DNA of 15,349 bases from Veillonellaceae bacterium UBA5809 (GTDB lineage Bacteria > Bacillota > Negativicutes > Veillonellales > Dialisteraceae), in the NCBI GenBank assembly GCA_002417965.1, contig DIDD01000016.1, forward strand, positions 1 to 15,349, given 5' to 3'. The position numbers and the translations under genes are program-made. Shown piece after piece: positions 13,888 to 15,349 of the stretch (the stretch's first letter is position 1; each line of letters starts with the position of its first letter). Below the pieces are notes generated by a model that saw nothing but the letters and a program-made list of their open reading frames with translations, ran no database searches and was not told the DNA's origin.

Positions 13888-14363
13888 TGGAAATTACAGT
13901 CAATTACAGTAATCTGGGGCTTTATGATGAGTCCATTGAAAAACTTGTTAAAAAAGTTCTTCAAAAGGGAGCGGAAATACAGCATATACAGGATTCTGCA
14001 GAAATCAGCATCCTGCTGTGCGGAAATGGGGAAATACATCAACTGAACAGACAGTACCGGGGGGTGGATGCACCTACGGATGTGCTGTCCTTTGCGCTCA
14101 ATGAAGGTGCGGAGGATCCTGCGGGGGAAGAATCGGTGCTGGGAGATATTGTGATTTCTCTGGATAGGGCTTCGGAACAGGCTGCTGAATACGGACACAG
14201 CAGAGAACGGGAGGTCGCCTATCTGGCAGTACATGGATTTCTGCATATTTTGGGTTATGATCATCAGCAGGAAGAAGAAAAAAAAGAAATGCGGCAGGCG
14301 GAAGAAGAAATACTTGGGGCCTGCGGTATCCTGAGGGCAGAAAATGACGGAAACGGACATTGA
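13887..14363 (+). CDS. ybeY: Endoribonuclease YbeY (rRNA maturation factor)
   Basis: YbeY is a zinc-dependent endoribonuclease needed for 16S rRNA 3' end processing and ribosome quality control. The 158-residue protein has the defining motif HGFLHILGYDH with zinc ligands His116, His120 and His126, and the conserved NRQYRGVDAPTDVLSFAL segment with Arg58. The start is ATG 13887, which shares one base with the phoH stop (TGATG) and has AGGGAG at 13873-13878. A GTG one codon upstream is less likely. The 3' end overlaps cdd by 20 nt, so the two are surely co-translated. A run of Glu and Lys (128-135) after the zinc site is a charged linker and not a separate domain. Confidence 0.97.
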   Translation: MEITVNYSNLGLYDESIEKLVKKVLQKGAEIQHIQDSAEISILLCGNGEIHQLNRQYRGVDAPTDVLSFALNEGAEDPAGEESVLGDIVISLDRASEQAAEYGHSREREVAYLAVHGFLHILGYDHQQEEEKKEMRQAEEEILGACGILRAENDGNGH

Positions 14364-14760
14364 AAAACTGACTGAAGAGGCATTGAAGGCCAGAGAAAAA
14401 GCGTATGCCCCTTATTCCCGTTTTTTGGTGGGAGCTGCTGTTCTGACAGAGAGCGGAATGATTTTTACAGGATGCAATGTGGAGAATGCGGCTTTTGGGT
14501 GTTCGCTCTGTGCGGAGAGAAATGCTGTAGGTTCTGCCGTAACTGCAGGTCAGAGATGTTTTCTGGCTCTCGCCGTGGCAGGCGGGAAGGATCAATATGC
14601 GACGCCATGCGGCATGTGCCGCCAGGTCCTGGCGGAATTCCATATTCCTCAGGTTTTGTGTGTGAAGCAAAAGGGAGACTATAAAATTTTAAAAACAGAG
14701 GATCTTCTGCCCTGCGCATTTTCAGGCAGTCAGATTAGAAATGGAGTTATTTATGAGTAA
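14344..14760 (+). CDS. cdd: Cytidine deaminase
   Basis: Converts cytidine and deoxycytidine to uridine and deoxyuridine in pyrimidine salvage. The 138-residue protein is the short, tetrameric form with three cysteine zinc ligands: Cys56 and the catalytic Glu58 in CAERNA, plus Cys89 and Cys92 in PCGMCRQ. The substrate-binding stretch YSRFLVGAAVLTESGMIFTGCNVENAAFG is typical. The start lies inside the ybeY end, with GAGGGCAG just upstream, and the stop overlaps era by 8 nt. In many Bacillota a diacylglycerol/undecaprenol kinase gene (dgkA) sits between ybeY and cdd; here it is absent. Confidence 0.97.
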   Translation: MTETDIEKLTEEALKAREKAYAPYSRFLVGAAVLTESGMIFTGCNVENAAFGCSLCAERNAVGSAVTAGQRCFLALAVAGGKDQYATPCGMCRQVLAEFHIPQVLCVKQKGDYKILKTEDLLPCAFSGSQIRNGVIYE

Positions 14761-15349
14761 TGTTTTTCATTCCGGATTTGTGGCTTTCCTGGGACGGCCC
14801 AATGTCGGTAAATCAACGCTTCTAAACCGGCTGATCGGTCAGAAGATATCCATTGTCTCTAGTCATGCACAGACAACGAGAAATAAAATTACCGGGGTCT
14901 GGAATGGTCCGTCGTGTCAGGCAGTTTTTCTTGATACGCCGGGAATGCACAAGCCCCACAGCCGCTTGGGCGAGGTGATACGGAAAACGACACTGGATGC
15001 ACTGGATGAAGTGGATATGATTGTGTGGATCTGTGCCTGCGATGATCCGCTGGGAGCAGGCGACAGGTATATTTTAAGTCTTCTTCAAGGGAGAAAGGTA
15101 CCTGTTTTCCTGGTTTTGAATAAGGTAGATCTAATTGGCAGAGAAGCCCTTGCCAAAAAACTGGATCAATACAGCAAACTGTATGAATTTGCTGAAATTA
15201 TTCCCCTGTCAGCTGAGACGGGAGATAATGTAGAGGCTTTTACAGGTCTTATGCCGAAGTATCTTCCTGAGGGACCGCAATATTTCCCTGAAGATATGAT
15301 CACAGATCAGCCGGAAAGAAATATTGTTCAAGAAATTGTCAGGGAAAAA
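14753..15349 (+). CDS. era: GTPase Era, partial (cut by window end)
   Basis: Era is an essential GTPase that binds the 3' end of 16S rRNA and helps assemble the small ribosomal subunit. The first 199 codons are present, out of about 300 in the family. The GTP-binding motifs are all visible: G1 GRPNVGKST (14-22), G3 DTPG (61-64), G4 NKVD (123-126) and G5 SAETG (153-157). The effector region TTRNKITG (41-48) is typical. The RNA-binding KH domain would follow beyond the window. The start is ATG 14753, overlapping the cdd stop, with GGAG about 7 nt upstream. Its neighbours YbeY and PhoH give a consistent rRNA and ribosome maturation theme. Confidence 0.97.
   Translation, partial: MSNVFHSGFVAFLGRPNVGKSTLLNRLIGQKISIVSSHAQTTRNKITGVWNGPSCQAVFLDTPGMHKPHSRLGEVIRKTTLDALDEVDMIVWICACDDPLGAGDRYILSLLQGRKVPVFLVLNKVDLIGREALAKKLDQYSKLYEFAEIIPLSAETGDNVEAFTGLMPKYLPEGPQYFPEDMITDQPERNIVQEIVREK

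Overview
The window reads as chromosomal DNA from a low-to-mid GC member of the Bacillota. The signs are strong AGGAGG-type ribosome binding sites, sigma-A-like promoters, a CshA-type helicase, QueT and a phoH-ybeY-cdd-era cluster. No prophage, insertion sequence, CRISPR array, tRNA or rRNA was found. Most genes are housekeeping. The genus cannot be read from the sequence.

Layout. Positions 1-937 (minus) hold the N-terminal two thirds of an amino acid permease that runs off the left edge. Divergent to it are a DJ-1/PfpI family protein (1117-1722) and a QueT queuosine-precursor transporter (1715-2212), which overlap and are probably translationally coupled. guaA (2283-3821) follows with its own promoter and a clear terminator. 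A leader of about 146 nt then precedes a membrane-bound GGDEF protein with a C-terminal hemerythrin domain (4092-6152). Convergent to that is a stand-alone long-form leuA (6211-7881, minus). After a 420 bp divergent intergenic region comes a DEAD-box RNA helicase (8302-9789). Its strong bidirectional terminator is shared with the convergent glutamine-dependent NAD synthetase gene nadE (9859-11757, minus). The right end is one tight plus-strand operon: a radical SAM gene (11932-12899), phoH, ybeY, cdd and the start of era, which is cut by the window end.

Three things stand out. First, the diguanylate cyclase couples an intact GGDEF site to a hemerythrin domain with all seven diiron ligands present. 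It lacks the RxxD product-inhibition site and carries a long, structured leader, so it looks like an oxygen or redox input into c-di-GMP. Second, the radical SAM gene is broken by one extra copy of a 5-bp tandem repeat (three GCAGA units, where two restore a single 320-residue frame). Third, the next gene, phoH, has a strong ribosome binding site placed over an ATC codon rather than an ATG. The last two lesions or oddities sit side by side in an operon otherwise concerned with RNA and ribosome maturation (PhoH, YbeY, Era).

I did not find a wholly new multi-gene system. The best candidates for new biology are the redox-gated c-di-GMP synthase with its leader, and the unexplained pairing of a DJ-1/PfpI protein with QueT.
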